A DNA stretch of 41,275 bases, taken from contig CADBEA010000019.1 in NCBI GenBank assembly GCA_902793635.1, forward strand, positions 1 to 41,275. The letters are read 5' to 3'. The stretch is from an uncultured Erysipelotrichaceae bacterium (GTDB taxonomy: Bacteria > Bacillota_I > Bacilli_A > Erysipelotrichales > Erysipelotrichaceae). Made by a program: the position numbers and the translations under genes. The notes beneath the pieces are model-generated. The model had not been told where the DNA came from and searched no databases. It saw only the letters and a list, made by a program, of their open reading frames with translations. Every line of letters starts with the position of its first letter. Position 1 is the first letter of the stretch. Shown one piece after another: positions 25,189 to 34,406 of the stretch.

Positions 25189-26910
25189 ATGAAAACGCTC
25201 CGCACATACCTCAGGCCATGGTATGGAATGATGGCCGTTGGTCTGACTATAAAAATCACAGGTTCCTTCATGGAACTGTTTTTGCCGGAGATTCTTTCCC
25301 GTATCATCGATGAAGTCGTGCCCCGCGGCAATATGCAGGAGATCGTGTTCTGGGGCTGTGTGATGGGAGTGATTTCCCTGCTGGCTCTGGTTTTCAATAT
25401 TCTCGCCAACCGCAACGCTTCACGTGTGGCCCGCAATATCACCGAGAACATCCGTCATGATCTGTTTGACAAGGCTCTGTATCTGACCTGTGAAAAGACA
25501 GATGCGTTTACCATACCTTCCATTGAAAGCCGTCTGACTTCCGATACCTATCATCTGCACCGGATGATCGGCATGATGCAAAGACTCGGTGTCAGAGCGC
25601 CGATCATCGCGGTCGGCGGTCTGATCATGACATTTGTCCTCGATCCGTTTCTGGCCATGGTCTTTCTGGCCGTGGTGCCGTTCATGGTAATCGTGCTGTA
25701 TCTTCGGGCGACAAGAGGTGTGAGGATGTTCACGGAAGTGCAGAAAGCCAATGACCGGATGGTAGGTGTCGTGCGTGAGAATGCCCAGGGCATCCGCATC
25801 ATCAAGGCACTCTCGAAAGTCGGCTATGAGAAGAAGCGTTTCCATGGCGTTAACGAGAACCTGAAGGATGAGGAAGTACGGGCCAACCGGATGATGGCAC
25901 TGATCAATCCGGCGATGAATTTCCTGCTGTATCTCGGTATGGTGGGTGTCATTCTGGCCGGTGCCTACCGGGTCAACCTCGGTCTGTCCAAGACCGGCCG
26001 CATTCTTGCCTTCATGTCCTACTTCCAGATGATCTCCCGTTCGCTGATGGCGGTCAGCCGCATGTTTATCATGTTCTCCCGCGGCATGGCGTCTTCGAAG
26101 CGTATCATGGAGATCCTGAACTGTGAAACGGAAAAGGATTATGTGCCGAAGGAATATCCGGCCGGCGATCCCGCCTATGCCCTTGAATTCCGGGATGTCA
26201 CATTCTCATATCTGAAAGTCAAAGACAATCTGAAGAATATCAGCTTCCGGCTGAAGAAAGGGGAGACACTGGGCATTATCGGCGCCACCGGTGCCGGCAA
26301 GACGACCGTTCTTTCCCTGTTGCTGCATTTCTATAACATCGATCAGGGTGCAATCTATCTCAACGGCCGCGATATCCGCAGCTTCGCGCCGTCCGAGCTG
26401 CGCCGTCAGTTCGGTGTCGTCATGCAGAATGACTTCCTGTTCCGTGATTCCTTGGAGGAAAATGTCCGTTTCGGCCGTGATGTCAGTGAAGAGGAAATGC
26501 TGGAAGCGGAAGAAGACGCCCAGGCTGCTGAATTCATTCACGACCTGCCGGAAGAAAACAGTTACCAGCTGAGTGTCAAAGGTGCCAATCTTTCCGGCGG
26601 ACAGCGGCAGCGCGTGCTTTTGTCACGGGCGTTTGCCGGCCGGCCTGACTTCCTGCTGCTTGATGATTCCAGCAGCGCTCTGGATTACAGGACCGATGCG
26701 GCACTGCGCAAAGCCCTGCAGGAGAAATATCCCGATACGACCATGATCATCGTCGCCCAGCGTGTTTCATCGATCAAAAACTGTGACGAGATCCTGGTTC
26801 TTGACCACGGCACGATCAATGGCCGCGGCCGTCACGAAGACCTGATCAAAGACAACACGCTTTATCAGGACATCGCCGATTCACAGATGGGAGGTGCTCT
26901 GTTTGACTGA
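25189..26910 (+). CDS. Heterodimeric ABC exporter, subunit with degenerate ATP site
   Basis: The 573-residue protein fuses a six-span membrane domain (residues 1 to about 320) to an ATPase domain. Walker A is GATGAGKTT (365-373) and the signature is LSGGQRQRVLLSRAF. Walker B is FLLLDDSSSALD, with D493 replacing the catalytic glutamate, and the switch reads IIVAQRVSSI with Q524 instead of histidine. These changes mark the degenerate half of heterodimeric exporters of the TM287/288 and BmrCD type. The partner is the next gene, whose start lies inside the end of this one. Substrates of such pairs are usually drugs, lipids or peptides and cannot be told here. The start appears leaderless. Confidence 0.9.
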   Translation: MKTLRTYLRPWYGMMAVGLTIKITGSFMELFLPEILSRIIDEVVPRGNMQEIVFWGCVMGVISLLALVFNILANRNASRVARNITENIRHDLFDKALYLTCEKTDAFTIPSIESRLTSDTYHLHRMIGMMQRLGVRAPIIAVGGLIMTFVLDPFLAMVFLAVVPFMVIVLYLRATRGVRMFTEVQKANDRMVGVVRENAQGIRIIKALSKVGYEKKRFHGVNENLKDEEVRANRMMALINPAMNFLLYLGMVGVILAGAYRVNLGLSKTGRILAFMSYFQMISRSLMAVSRMFIMFSRGMASSKRIMEILNCETEKDYVPKEYPAGDPAYALEFRDVTFSYLKVKDNLKNISFRLKKGETLGIIGATGAGKTTVLSLLLHFYNIDQGAIYLNGRDIRSFAPSELRRQFGVVMQNDFLFRDSLEENVRFGRDVSEEEMLEAEEDAQAAEFIHDLPEENSYQLSVKGANLSGGQRQRVLLSRAFAGRPDFLLLDDSSSALDYRTDAALRKALQEKYPDTTMIIVAQRVSSIKNCDEILVLDHGTINGRGRHEDLIKDNTLYQDIADSQMGGALFD

Positions 26911-28666
26911 ACTGAAACAGGAACAGAAGACGCCGTCCATGGTCGTGGCCCGGCGTCTGATGACATATATCGACCGTCATATCGGTCTGACTATTCTGGC
27001 TGTTCTAACGACCATTGCCGCCAATACGGCGGCTCTGTATATTCCCTACTTCTCGGGCCGGGCAATCGATGCCATCGGGGAAGCCGGGCAGGTGCAGTTT
27101 GATAAGGTCATCGGCCTTTGTGTCTGGATGATCGCCTGCATTGTTTTCAACAGTGTGCTGGCATATGTGACCCAGCGGCTTCTGATCCGCATCTCCTCAC
27201 GTATTACAGCGGAAATGCGCAAAGAGGTATTCGAGCATCTGCTGGAAATGCCGGTGCAGTTCTTTGACACCCATCCGGTCGGTGATATCATTTCCCGGAT
27301 TTCCTATGACATCGACACGATCAACGCGTCATTGTCCTCGGATATCGTGACGATCGCGACCAGCGTCATCACGGTCGTCGGGTCGTTTGTTATGATGCTG
27401 CGGATCTCGCTGATCCTGTCGCTGATCTTCGTCATTACCACGCCATTGATCTTCTTTATTACAAGACACCGCGCCAAGGTAGTGCGGCCGCTGTTCTCGA
27501 AGCGTTCGCATAAGCTCGGTGAACTGAACGGCTTTGTCGAAGAGATGCTGTCGGGTCATAAGACGATCAAGGCATACGGTCAGGAAGAGACGATCATCGG
27601 ACGGTTTGACGACAAGAATCTGGAAGCGGTGGATTCCTATTACGAAGCCGATTATCAGGGCTCCATCGTCGGTCCGACCGTCAATTTCATCAACAACCTG
27701 TCACTGGCCATGATCTCCGGTCTGGGCGGTGCCCTGTATCTGATGAAGCAGATTTCGATCGGCAACATTTCTTCATTCATTCTTTACTCAAGACGTTTCT
27801 CGGGTCCGATCAGCGGCGCGGCGGAAGTTCTGGCCGAAATCCAGTCAGCTTTCTCAGCAGCCCGGCGTGTCTTCGCTCTGCTCGATGAACCGGCGGAGAA
27901 GAAGGATGACGAGGATGCGGTCGTGCTCGATCAGGTGGAAGGCAGAGTGGCCTTTGAAAAGGTCCGCTTCAGCTATGTGCCGGAGAAGGAGATCATCCAT
28001 GGTCTTGATCTGACTGCCGAACCGGGTAAGATGATTGCCATCGTCGGTCCGACCGGCGCCGGCAAGACGACGATCATCAATATGCTGATGCGCTTCTACG
28101 ATCCGGACAGCGGGGTGATCAGGGTCGACGGTCACGATATACTTCACTGCACAAGAGATTCTCTGCGAAAACAGTTCTCAATGGTTCTGCAGGACACCTG
28201 GCTGTTCCAGGGAACGATCAGTGAGAATGTCGCCTACGGCAGTGACCATGCCACGGAAGAGGATGTGGTCCGGGTATGCAAGGCGGTTGAGATTCATGAC
28301 TTCATCACGTCATTGAAGGATGGTTATCAGACAGTCCTCAGTGACGACGGTGTCAATATTTCCAAAGGACAGAAACAGCTTTTGACGATCGCGCGGGCGA
28401 TGCTCAACGAATCGAAGATGCTGATCCTGGACGAAGCCACTAGCAACGTCGACTCGACGACCGAGCAGAAGATCCAGCGGGCGATGATGGAACTTTGCCG
28501 CGGCAAGACGACCTTCGTCATTGCCCACCGGCTTTCCACCATCAAGGAAGCGGACATGATCCTCGTGCTGCAGAACGGCACCGTCATCGAACGCGGCAGC
28601 CATGAGGAACTGCTGCAGAAGAAGGGGTTCTACGCGTCCCTGTTCAACGCTCAGTGGGAATCCTGA
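26903..28666 (+). CDS. Heterodimeric ABC exporter, catalytically competent subunit
   Basis: The 587-residue partner has a membrane domain (residues about 20-330) and an ATPase domain with Walker A GPTGAGKTT (382-390), an altered signature ISKGQKQ (486-492), Walker B LILDEATSNVD with catalytic E511, and H542 in VIAHRLSTI. Its altered signature would complete the degenerate ATP site of the first subunit, so the pair is complementary. TTG 26903 is preferred as start because GGGAGG (26889-26894) lies eight bases upstream; GTG 26894 overlaps that site. The TTG overlaps the upstream stop codon, which indicates translational coupling. Confidence 0.88.
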   Translation: MTELKQEQKTPSMVVARRLMTYIDRHIGLTILAVLTTIAANTAALYIPYFSGRAIDAIGEAGQVQFDKVIGLCVWMIACIVFNSVLAYVTQRLLIRISSRITAEMRKEVFEHLLEMPVQFFDTHPVGDIISRISYDIDTINASLSSDIVTIATSVITVVGSFVMMLRISLILSLIFVITTPLIFFITRHRAKVVRPLFSKRSHKLGELNGFVEEMLSGHKTIKAYGQEETIIGRFDDKNLEAVDSYYEADYQGSIVGPTVNFINNLSLAMISGLGGALYLMKQISIGNISSFILYSRRFSGPISGAAEVLAEIQSAFSAARRVFALLDEPAEKKDDEDAVVLDQVEGRVAFEKVRFSYVPEKEIIHGLDLTAEPGKMIAIVGPTGAGKTTIINMLMRFYDPDSGVIRVDGHDILHCTRDSLRKQFSMVLQDTWLFQGTISENVAYGSDHATEEDVVRVCKAVEIHDFITSLKDGYQTVLSDDGVNISKGQKQLLTIARAMLNESKMLILDEATSNVDSTTEQKIQRAMMELCRGKTTFVIAHRLSTIKEADMILVLQNGTVIERGSHEELLQKKGFYASLFNAQWES

Positions 28667-28712
28667 AACACAGAAAGAAGCTGTGCCGCTGAACGGATAC
28701 AAGGAATATATG

Positions 28713-28740
28713 AAAAAGGGAGTCCGGCGCGGACTCCCTT
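28713..28740 (-). terminator. Second, backup terminator for the minus-strand glycosyltransferase gene
   Basis: AAGGGAGTCCG (28716-28726) pairs perfectly with CGGACTCCCTT (28730-28740) around GCG. On the minus strand it is followed by TTTTTCAT; the plus-strand side lacks a T-run, though the hairpin may also help end the exporter transcript. Confidence 0.75.
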
Positions 28741-28748
28741 ATATGTAT

Positions 28749-28772
28749 AAAAAAGAGGTCCCGAAGGACCTC
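28749..28772 (-). terminator. First terminator of the glycosyltransferase gene (UUCG loop)
   Basis: On the minus strand GAGGTCC-TTCG-GGACCTC is followed by TTTTTT, a textbook intrinsic terminator 12 bases after the stop codon. Confidence 0.9.
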
Positions 28773-28784
28773 AGAGGTTTTGTC

Positions 28785-29867
28785 TTAACGTAAGCCAAGC
28801 GCTTTCTGATACAGCTTGATGTAGGAAACAGCCATCTTGTCGAGGTTGTAGTTCTTGATGACATCCTGCTGGGCGTTTTCGACGATCAGCGGCGTCTGCG
28901 GACTGTCGGCATGATTGATGGCATTGACGAAAGCGGCAGCGCTGTTGCACAGATAGCCGTTTTCACCGTTGCGGATAACGTCACGGGAACCGATGACGTT
29001 GTTGACGATGCACAATTTCTTCAGATACATCGCTTCCAGCAGGGACAGCGGCAGACCCTCCCAGAGGGATGTCAGGATAAAGACATCGGACTGATAGGCG
29101 CGCTGCAGGGCTTCGCTGCGTTCCAGCCAGCCGGTGACTTCGATATTCGGTGACTTCAGCTTGTAGCGCCATTCACCGTCACCGATCCAGATGAATTTGA
29201 CGTCCGGCATCGCGTCGGCGATCTCGTTGAAGAGATCCGGATTCTTCTGGGGGTTGATCAGACCGGTCGTGAAGACAGTCAGCGGATGATCGGAGTTCTT
29301 CTCGTCTTTGATGCAGTCGTCGATTTCGACCAGGTTGACACCGTTGTTGATGTAGACCGCATTGTCGGTAAAGGCCAGTGTTTCCGCGAACTCACCTTTA
29401 CTGACGGCCACGGTCGTGCAGTTGATGCGGGCACAGCTCTGTTCATTCATGCGGAAAAGGCTGCGGGAAAGCACGTTGTGGTCTTCTGAAAGGAACAGAT
29501 AGCCGTGCGGTGTATAGAACATCGGCACTTCCGCGTCGGCGAATGTCTTGCGGCCCAGACGGCCGGCTTCGTAGCCATGGAAGTGAATGATGTCCGGTTT
29601 TTCATTTTCCGCCAGCGCCCGCAGTTCGGAGCGGGCAGAAGCGTCGTTGATCAGGTTCGATTTGCCCTGGAAGGACACGATCGGAACAAGGGAAATGCGT
29701 TTGTCAAAAAGGCTGCGGATATTCTCGGGTGTTTCTTCGTTGGTGGAATAGCCGATCGTAATATCGTACAGATCGACAAGCCGGTTTGAGAGTTCCATCA
29801 GATAGGTGAGAATACCACCGCTCAGACGTCTGACAATGTACAGGATCTTGGGGTTCTTTGTACTCAT
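28785..29867 (-). CDS. Glycosyltransferase family 4 protein
   Basis: The 360-residue cytoplasmic GT-B enzyme has the acceptor-side start ILYIVRRLSGGILTYLMELSNRL, HFHGYEAGRLG, then the nucleotide-sugar half with TTGLINPQKNPDLF, FIWIGDGEWR, VTGWLERSEALQRAY and the family motif SLWEGLPLSLLEAM containing the EX7E-type glutamates. It probably adds a sugar to a cell-envelope glycan or lipid; donor and acceptor are unknown. It is a single-gene unit. AAGAAGG precedes its ATG, and two terminators in tandem follow. The gap of 156 bases to hppA holds divergent promoters. Confidence 0.88.
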   Translation of the reverse strand: MSTKNPKILYIVRRLSGGILTYLMELSNRLVDLYDITIGYSTNEETPENIRSLFDKRISLVPIVSFQGKSNLINDASARSELRALAENEKPDIIHFHGYEAGRLGRKTFADAEVPMFYTPHGYLFLSEDHNVLSRSLFRMNEQSCARINCTTVAVSKGEFAETLAFTDNAVYINNGVNLVEIDDCIKDEKNSDHPLTVFTTGLINPQKNPDLFNEIADAMPDVKFIWIGDGEWRYKLKSPNIEVTGWLERSEALQRAYQSDVFILTSLWEGLPLSLLEAMYLKKLCIVNNVIGSRDVIRNGENGYLCNSAAAFVNAINHADSPQTPLIVENAQQDVIKNYNLDKMAVSYIKLYQKALGLR

Positions 29868-29978
29868 GATATTGTACCTTCTTTCATAAATGCATGTGAT
29901 CTAACTTAATGATAACCGAAGCGGACGGAAAAAGTCTTTCTTTTTTTGGAGCGATTTGTGAATAATGCCGGAAAAATA

Positions 29979-29987
29979 TGCTATGGT
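29979..29987 (+). promoter_or_regulatory. Possible extended -10 promoter of hppA
   Basis: TGCTATGGT lies 36 bases before the ATG. TTGTGA upstream is 20 bases away, too far for a standard -35. Confidence 0.4.
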
Positions 29988-30023
29988 AAAAATGATATCG
30001 ATTTCTAAGGGGTGAGAAAATCT

Positions 30024-32144
30024 ATGGGCTACTGGCTATGCATTCTGGCCATCACTTTGGTCTCGATGGCCTACGTTTTCTACAACTACGGTGCGATCAG
30101 AAATATGGACGAAGGCACGGAGGACATGAAAGAACTCTCGGCCATCATCCGCAGCGGCGCTGATACATTCCTGAAAACAGAATTCAAGTATGTCATCGTC
30201 GTCGTCATCGTACTGGCAATCATCTTCACACTGCTTGTTGAAGTCACCAGCGGCATCACACTGATGATCGGTGCGGCGATGAGCAGCTTCGTCTGCGTGC
30301 TCGGCATGCGCAGTGCCACCTTCGCAAATGTCCGTACCACGAACAAAGCCAAGGAAACCCTCTCGATCGGTGAAACCGTCAAGGTCGCCTTATGCGGCGG
30401 CTCGATCAGCGGTCTGTCCGTACAGGCGATGGGTCTGATGGGTCTGATCCTGATCCTGATCATCTGGAACGGTGTTTCCGCGGAAGCCACGAGCCAGGGT
30501 CTTCTGACCGGCCTGCCGTGCAATCCGACCATTACCCGCATTACCACATATTCCCTCGGCTGTTCGATCGTCGCCATGTTCAACCGTGTCGCCGGTGGCA
30601 ACTATACCAAGGCAGCGGACATCTCGGCTGACATCCTCGGCAAGATCCGTCACGATCTGCCGGAAGACGACAGCCGTGTCCCGAATACCATCGCCGACTT
30701 TATCGGTGACAACGTCAATGACATCGCCGGCAACTGCTCCGACCTGCTGGAAAGTTTCGTGGCGACGATTGCCGCGACGCTGATGATCGCTGTCACTGCT
30801 TACAATAATTACGGCAGCACGGTCACCGCCGATACCTTCAAGGCAACGATCATGTTCCCGCTGATCATGGCGGGGTCGGGCCTCTTGGCATGTCTGATCG
30901 GTCTGTTTCTGGCCAATGTCAGAAAGATGTCCGACGATCCCTCCCGTGAGCTGAATCTTGCGACATGGTTCTCAGCCGGCATTACCCTGGTCATGTGCCT
31001 GATCGCCAGCCTGTTCGTGTTTAAAAACGTACCGCTGTATGAAACCTTCAAGTTCGGCTGGATCTCACCGTGGATCTCCTCCGTGCTCGGAATTATCAGC
31101 GGCATCGCGATCGGTTCGATCACCGAATACTACACAAGTACGGAATTCAAGCCGACCAGAGGTCTGGCTTCGATCGCCCACGAAGGTGAAGCGTTCGTCG
31201 TCACCAAGGGCGACGCCATCGGTTCAAGATCCTGTCTGGCGCCGGTTCTGGTCATCGGTATTGCCCTGTTCGTGTCGGGACGTCTGTGCGGCACGTACGG
31301 CATTGCCGTATCGGCTCTCGGCATGTTGTCATTCGTCGGCGCGACGGTATCCATTGACGCGTTCGGTCCGATCGCCGACAACGCCGGCGGTATTGCCGAA
31401 TCCTGCCACCTGGATGAAAAGGTCCGTGCCATCACCGACCGTCTGGATGCGGTAGGCAACACGACAGCCGCCATCGGCAAAGGCTTCGCCATTGGTTCGG
31501 CCGCCTTCGCGACCGTTTCCCTGATCGTCGCTTATGTATCCAACTACACGTCGGCCGGTTCCGAACCGATCCTGAATATCGCGTCCTACGTCGTCATCGC
31601 CGGTTCCATCATCGGCGGTGCCATGGTCGAATACTTCAGCGCGCTGCTGACCGACAACACCATCGACGCTGCCAAGCTGATGGCGGATGAAGGTGACAGA
31701 CAGCTCTCCGAGCCGGGCATTCTGGAAGGCACGAAGAAGCCGGACTACAACCGGATGATCGCAATGGCTGCCAACACAGCCATCCGCAAGATGCTGATCC
31801 CGTCTGTTCTGGCCCTGTTCATTCCGGTCCTCGGCGGTTTCCTGTTCGGTGTCGAGTTCGTCGGCGGCATGCTGATCGGCGCTACCATCGTCGCGATTCC
31901 GCGTGCCATCTTCATGGGCAACTCGGGCGGTGCCTTCGACAATGCCAAGAAGTACATTGAAAGCGGCGCCATCGTCGGCAGTGAAAAGGGCACACCGGCC
32001 CACAAGGCAGCGGTTACCGGCGATACGGTCGGTGATACAAGAAAAGACGTCGTCGGTGTCGCTCTGGATATCTTCATCAAGACGATGTCCACCGTCGCCA
32101 ATTCCATGGCCACGGTCTTCGTTCACATCCGCGTCTTCAAATAA
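30024..32144 (+). CDS. hppA: Membrane-bound ion-translocating pyrophosphatase, divergent type
   Basis: The 706-residue protein with about 16 membrane spans couples pyrophosphate hydrolysis to H+ or Na+ export. Core motifs are conserved: TIADFIGDNVNDIAGN, DAFGPIADNAGGIAES, and HKAAVTGDTVGD near the end. The substrate motif usually written DVGADLVGKVE reads DISADILGKIR (199-209) here: both aspartates and the lysine are kept, but the final glutamate is arginine. The usual C-terminal PFKDTSGPSLNILIK is replaced by TRKDVVGVALDIFIK. An alanine in GNTTAAIGKGFAIGSAAF fits the potassium-dependent class. The pumped ion is uncertain. ATG 30024 is preceded by AAGGGGTGAG; an in-frame GTG at 30012 overlaps that site. 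Confidence 0.88.
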   Translation: MGYWLCILAITLVSMAYVFYNYGAIRNMDEGTEDMKELSAIIRSGADTFLKTEFKYVIVVVIVLAIIFTLLVEVTSGITLMIGAAMSSFVCVLGMRSATFANVRTTNKAKETLSIGETVKVALCGGSISGLSVQAMGLMGLILILIIWNGVSAEATSQGLLTGLPCNPTITRITTYSLGCSIVAMFNRVAGGNYTKAADISADILGKIRHDLPEDDSRVPNTIADFIGDNVNDIAGNCSDLLESFVATIAATLMIAVTAYNNYGSTVTADTFKATIMFPLIMAGSGLLACLIGLFLANVRKMSDDPSRELNLATWFSAGITLVMCLIASLFVFKNVPLYETFKFGWISPWISSVLGIISGIAIGSITEYYTSTEFKPTRGLASIAHEGEAFVVTKGDAIGSRSCLAPVLVIGIALFVSGRLCGTYGIAVSALGMLSFVGATVSIDAFGPIADNAGGIAESCHLDEKVRAITDRLDAVGNTTAAIGKGFAIGSAAFATVSLIVAYVSNYTSAGSEPILNIASYVVIAGSIIGGAMVEYFSALLTDNTIDAAKLMADEGDRQLSEPGILEGTKKPDYNRMIAMAANTAIRKMLIPSVLALFIPVLGGFLFGVEFVGGMLIGATIVAIPRAIFMGNSGGAFDNAKKYIESGAIVGSEKGTPAHKAAVTGDTVGDTRKDVVGVALDIFIKTMSTVANSMATVFVHIRVFK

Positions 32145-32158
32145 ACAACACACGCGAT

Positions 32159-32193
32159 GCAGATCTCTGCAAATACAGGGATCTGCTTTTTTT
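32159..32193 (+). terminator. Intrinsic terminator after hppA
   Basis: GCAGATCTCTG (32159-32169) pairs with CAGGGATCTGC (32176-32186), with one U-G pair, followed by seven T residues. Confidence 0.9.
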
Positions 32194-32225
32194 CTGTGCA
32201 AACCGGACCGTCTCAGAAACAAAAG

Positions 32226-32248
32226 AAAAAGCTCTGCCAAAGCAGAGC
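32226..32248 (-). terminator. Terminator of the minus-strand MATE gene
   Basis: GCTCTGC (32231-32237) and GCAGAGC (32242-32248) pair perfectly; on the minus strand the stem is followed by TTTTTC. Confidence 0.88.
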
Positions 32249-32257
32249 GTGTTCGCA

Positions 32258-33616
32258 TCAGATGAGAAGCTGTGTCCATTCACCGCGGCGGAAGCGGATC
32301 GACAGGAAGATGAATCTTGATACCTGATCCGAGAGGATACCGATCCAGATGCCGGTCAGACCGAGATTGAAGATGCTTGTCAGGACCCATGTGACAGCCG
32401 TACGGATGATCGTGACACTGATCAGTGAGGCGAACAGGGTGAACTTGACGTCGCCGGCACCGCGCAGGCAGCCGCCGAAGATGATCTGGGAAATCTGGAA
32501 GACGACGATCACGATGATGTAGTCACAGATCATGACACCCATATCCAGGACCTTGGGATCCGTGAAGAACAGTCCGAAGAGGTTGCGGCCGAAGAAGAAC
32601 AGTATCATGGCCAGGATCAGCGAGATGGCAAGACCGGTACGCTGACAGAGGCTGCCGTATAACTTGGCTTTTTCGGGATTTCTTTCACCTAGCGAACGGC
32701 CGATCAGGGCAACTGCCGCGACCTGCATGCCGTCGCCGAACGAGAAGCCGAGCGACAGGAAGTTCATGCCAACGTTATGTGCCGCGAAGGCATCGGTGCC
32801 GAGTCTTGCGGCGATCATGGCTGTTGTGACAAAGCCGACACGCATGGCGACATTTTCCACCAGCATGTTGGAACCGAGACGGTAGATGCTGGAGAGGGCG
32901 GAGCCGAGCGGCCGGATCTTGTTCTCCAGAATATAGGGAATCGACACATAGCTGTTTTTGTTGAACAGTGAGCGCAGGCTCATGACGAAGGCCGCAACGG
33001 TGCCGAGCACGGTAGCGACCGCGGCACCGAAGAGTTCCCAGCGCGGGAAGCCGAAGTGGCCGCCGATCAGCAGGTAGTTAAACACCATGTTGACGATCGA
33101 AGAGGTGACGTTGGTCGTCATGGCAATTTTCGTGTTGCCGGATCCGCGCTGAGCGGCGTTGATGACCAGTGACATGACATTGAAGATCATACAGCCCTGA
33201 ATGACATTGAAGTATGTCACAGCCGGCCCGTGGGTGTCCGGATTGGAGCCGCTGATCGAAATGATCTGATTGGCGAAAACAATGGACAGCACCGACAGAA
33301 TGATACAGGCGATGATGGTAAACACGATCGCTGTCAGCAGGATCTCGTTGGCATTGCGTCTGTCATCCTGGCCGCGCCTTCGGGCAACCAGAGCCGATAC
33401 GGCTACGTTGCAGGCGAAGAAGACTGCCAGGGTGATGAATTTCGGCTGGGTCGTCAGACCGACCGCCGCTACCGCATAGGTGCCAAGCGAAGAAACCATC
33501 ATTGTGTCGATCATGCCGGCAAGGGATATGAAGAAACTCTCCAGTACCGCCGGCCAGGCCATGCGCAGCGTCTCCATTAACAGAGACTTTTTGTCATAAG
33601 TGTTCGTTGTACTCAT
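32258..33616 (-). CDS. MATE-family efflux transporter
   Basis: The 452-residue integral membrane protein has about twelve spans in two similar halves, each beginning with the MATE pattern (MAWPAVLESFFISLAGMIDTMMVSSLG in the first; MLVENVAMRVGFVTTAMIAARLG in the second). The family exports cationic drugs, metabolites or flavin-like compounds using Na+ or H+ gradients; the substrate is not evident. ATG 33616 has GAGG upstream. It has its own extended -10 promoter in the 33-base gap after the AlkD-like gene, so it is at least partly independent. Confidence 0.9.
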   Translation of the reverse strand: MSTTNTYDKKSLLMETLRMAWPAVLESFFISLAGMIDTMMVSSLGTYAVAAVGLTTQPKFITLAVFFACNVAVSALVARRRGQDDRRNANEILLTAIVFTIIACIILSVLSIVFANQIISISGSNPDTHGPAVTYFNVIQGCMIFNVMSLVINAAQRGSGNTKIAMTTNVTSSIVNMVFNYLLIGGHFGFPRWELFGAAVATVLGTVAAFVMSLRSLFNKNSYVSIPYILENKIRPLGSALSSIYRLGSNMLVENVAMRVGFVTTAMIAARLGTDAFAAHNVGMNFLSLGFSFGDGMQVAAVALIGRSLGERNPEKAKLYGSLCQRTGLAISLILAMILFFFGRNLFGLFFTDPKVLDMGVMICDYIIVIVVFQISQIIFGGCLRGAGDVKFTLFASLISVTIIRTAVTWVLTSIFNLGLTGIWIGILSDQVSRFIFLSIRFRRGEWTQLLI

Positions 33617-33636
33617 AATTTGCCTCGTTTAAAAGA

Positions 33637-33645
33637 ATTATAGCA
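33637..33645 (-). promoter_or_regulatory. Extended -10 promoter of the MATE gene
   Basis: The minus strand reads TGCTATAAT (TATAAT at 33642-33637), a perfect extended -10, 20 bases before the ATG. Confidence 0.65.
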
Positions 33646-33649
33646 TTAT

Positions 33650-34354
33650 TCATTCCGCATCTGCGGGAAAAGGCCCTTTCCGGCGCAGGCTGCGCAGATA
33701 TGCCTTTGTTTCGGCGCTGATCCGGTAGCTTTCAATTGCCTTGCGGATCGTCATGCGGTGAACGAAATCATTCAGTCTGTCGTTTCTGAGATAGAACAGA
33801 ACGTCTTCTTCGTGATCGATCATTGCCGTGGCGAGATACCAGGCGATCATCATGTTGATATAGTATTCCTCACCCTGTACGGAAACGGCCATGGCCAGCT
33901 GCGAAGGGTCGTATGCCTCATGCAGGAAATAGGCCATCAGAAAGCCGATGGCCAGCCGCACCGTGTAGATCTGATCACTGGCCAGCCAGCCGGTGATATA
34001 CGGCAGAAGTTCGTCCGTGTGCTTCTTCAAAATGGGATTGCGGATCCCGTCACAGCTTGCCCAGCATTTTACTTCCGGCAGGATCTTTTCCAGTTCTTCC
34101 ATATATCTGGCAAAGTCCTTTTCATAAGCCAGCAGGAAGGTATGCAGATTGACTTCCTCATAGTACTTATGGGGAAGATCCTGCAGAAAAGCGGCGGCCG
34201 TATCGGTGTGCTTGTACTCTTTGGCAAGTTTGCGCAGCACCGGCGTGCGGACACCGAGGACGGTGTCGGCCGGAATGCCGGGCAGCAGCGGCAGAGTGAA
34301 CTGCCGGTATTCTTCGTCGGTGTTTGCCATCAATTGTTCACTCAGGGGATTCAT
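33650..34354 (-). CDS. AlkD-like DNA alkylation repair protein
   Basis: The 234-residue helical protein belongs to the HEAT-like AlkC/AlkD family of DNA glycosylases, which remove positively charged alkylated bases without flipping them. Landmarks are the start pattern YRQFTLPLLPGIPADTVLGVRTPVLRKLAKE, EEVNLHTFLLAY, and KCWASCDGI with W98 and D102 at the spacing of the catalytic Trp and Asp in AlkD. MIAWYLATAM follows. The -10 box TAAGAT lies six bases before the ATG, and there is no ribosome binding site, so the mRNA may be leaderless. It is divergent from the SseB-like gene, only 52 bases away. Confidence 0.85.
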   Translation of the reverse strand: MNPLSEQLMANTDEEYRQFTLPLLPGIPADTVLGVRTPVLRKLAKEYKHTDTAAAFLQDLPHKYYEEVNLHTFLLAYEKDFARYMEELEKILPEVKCWASCDGIRNPILKKHTDELLPYITGWLASDQIYTVRLAIGFLMAYFLHEAYDPSQLAMAVSVQGEEYYINMMIAWYLATAMIDHEEDVLFYLRNDRLNDFVHRMTIRKAIESYRISAETKAYLRSLRRKGPFPADAE

Positions 34355-34360
34355 GGTTTC

Positions 34361-34369
34361 ATCTTACCA
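34361..34369 (-). promoter_or_regulatory. Extended -10 promoter with leaderless spacing before the AlkD-like gene
   Basis: The minus strand reads TGGTAAGAT, then six bases and the ATG. Transcription seven bases after the box would begin at the start codon. Confidence 0.5.
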
Positions 34370-34390
34370 TGCAATCCCGGCATAAAAATG

Positions 34391-34396
34391 TATAAT
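34391..34396 (+). promoter_or_regulatory. -10 box close to the start of the SseB-like gene
   Basis: TATAAT lies ten bases before ATG 34407, so the expected 5' leader is only about three to five bases. No ribosome binding site is present. It is divergent from, and within 25 bases of, the AlkD-like promoter. Confidence 0.5.
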
Positions 34397-34406
34397 AGTG
34401 GATAAT

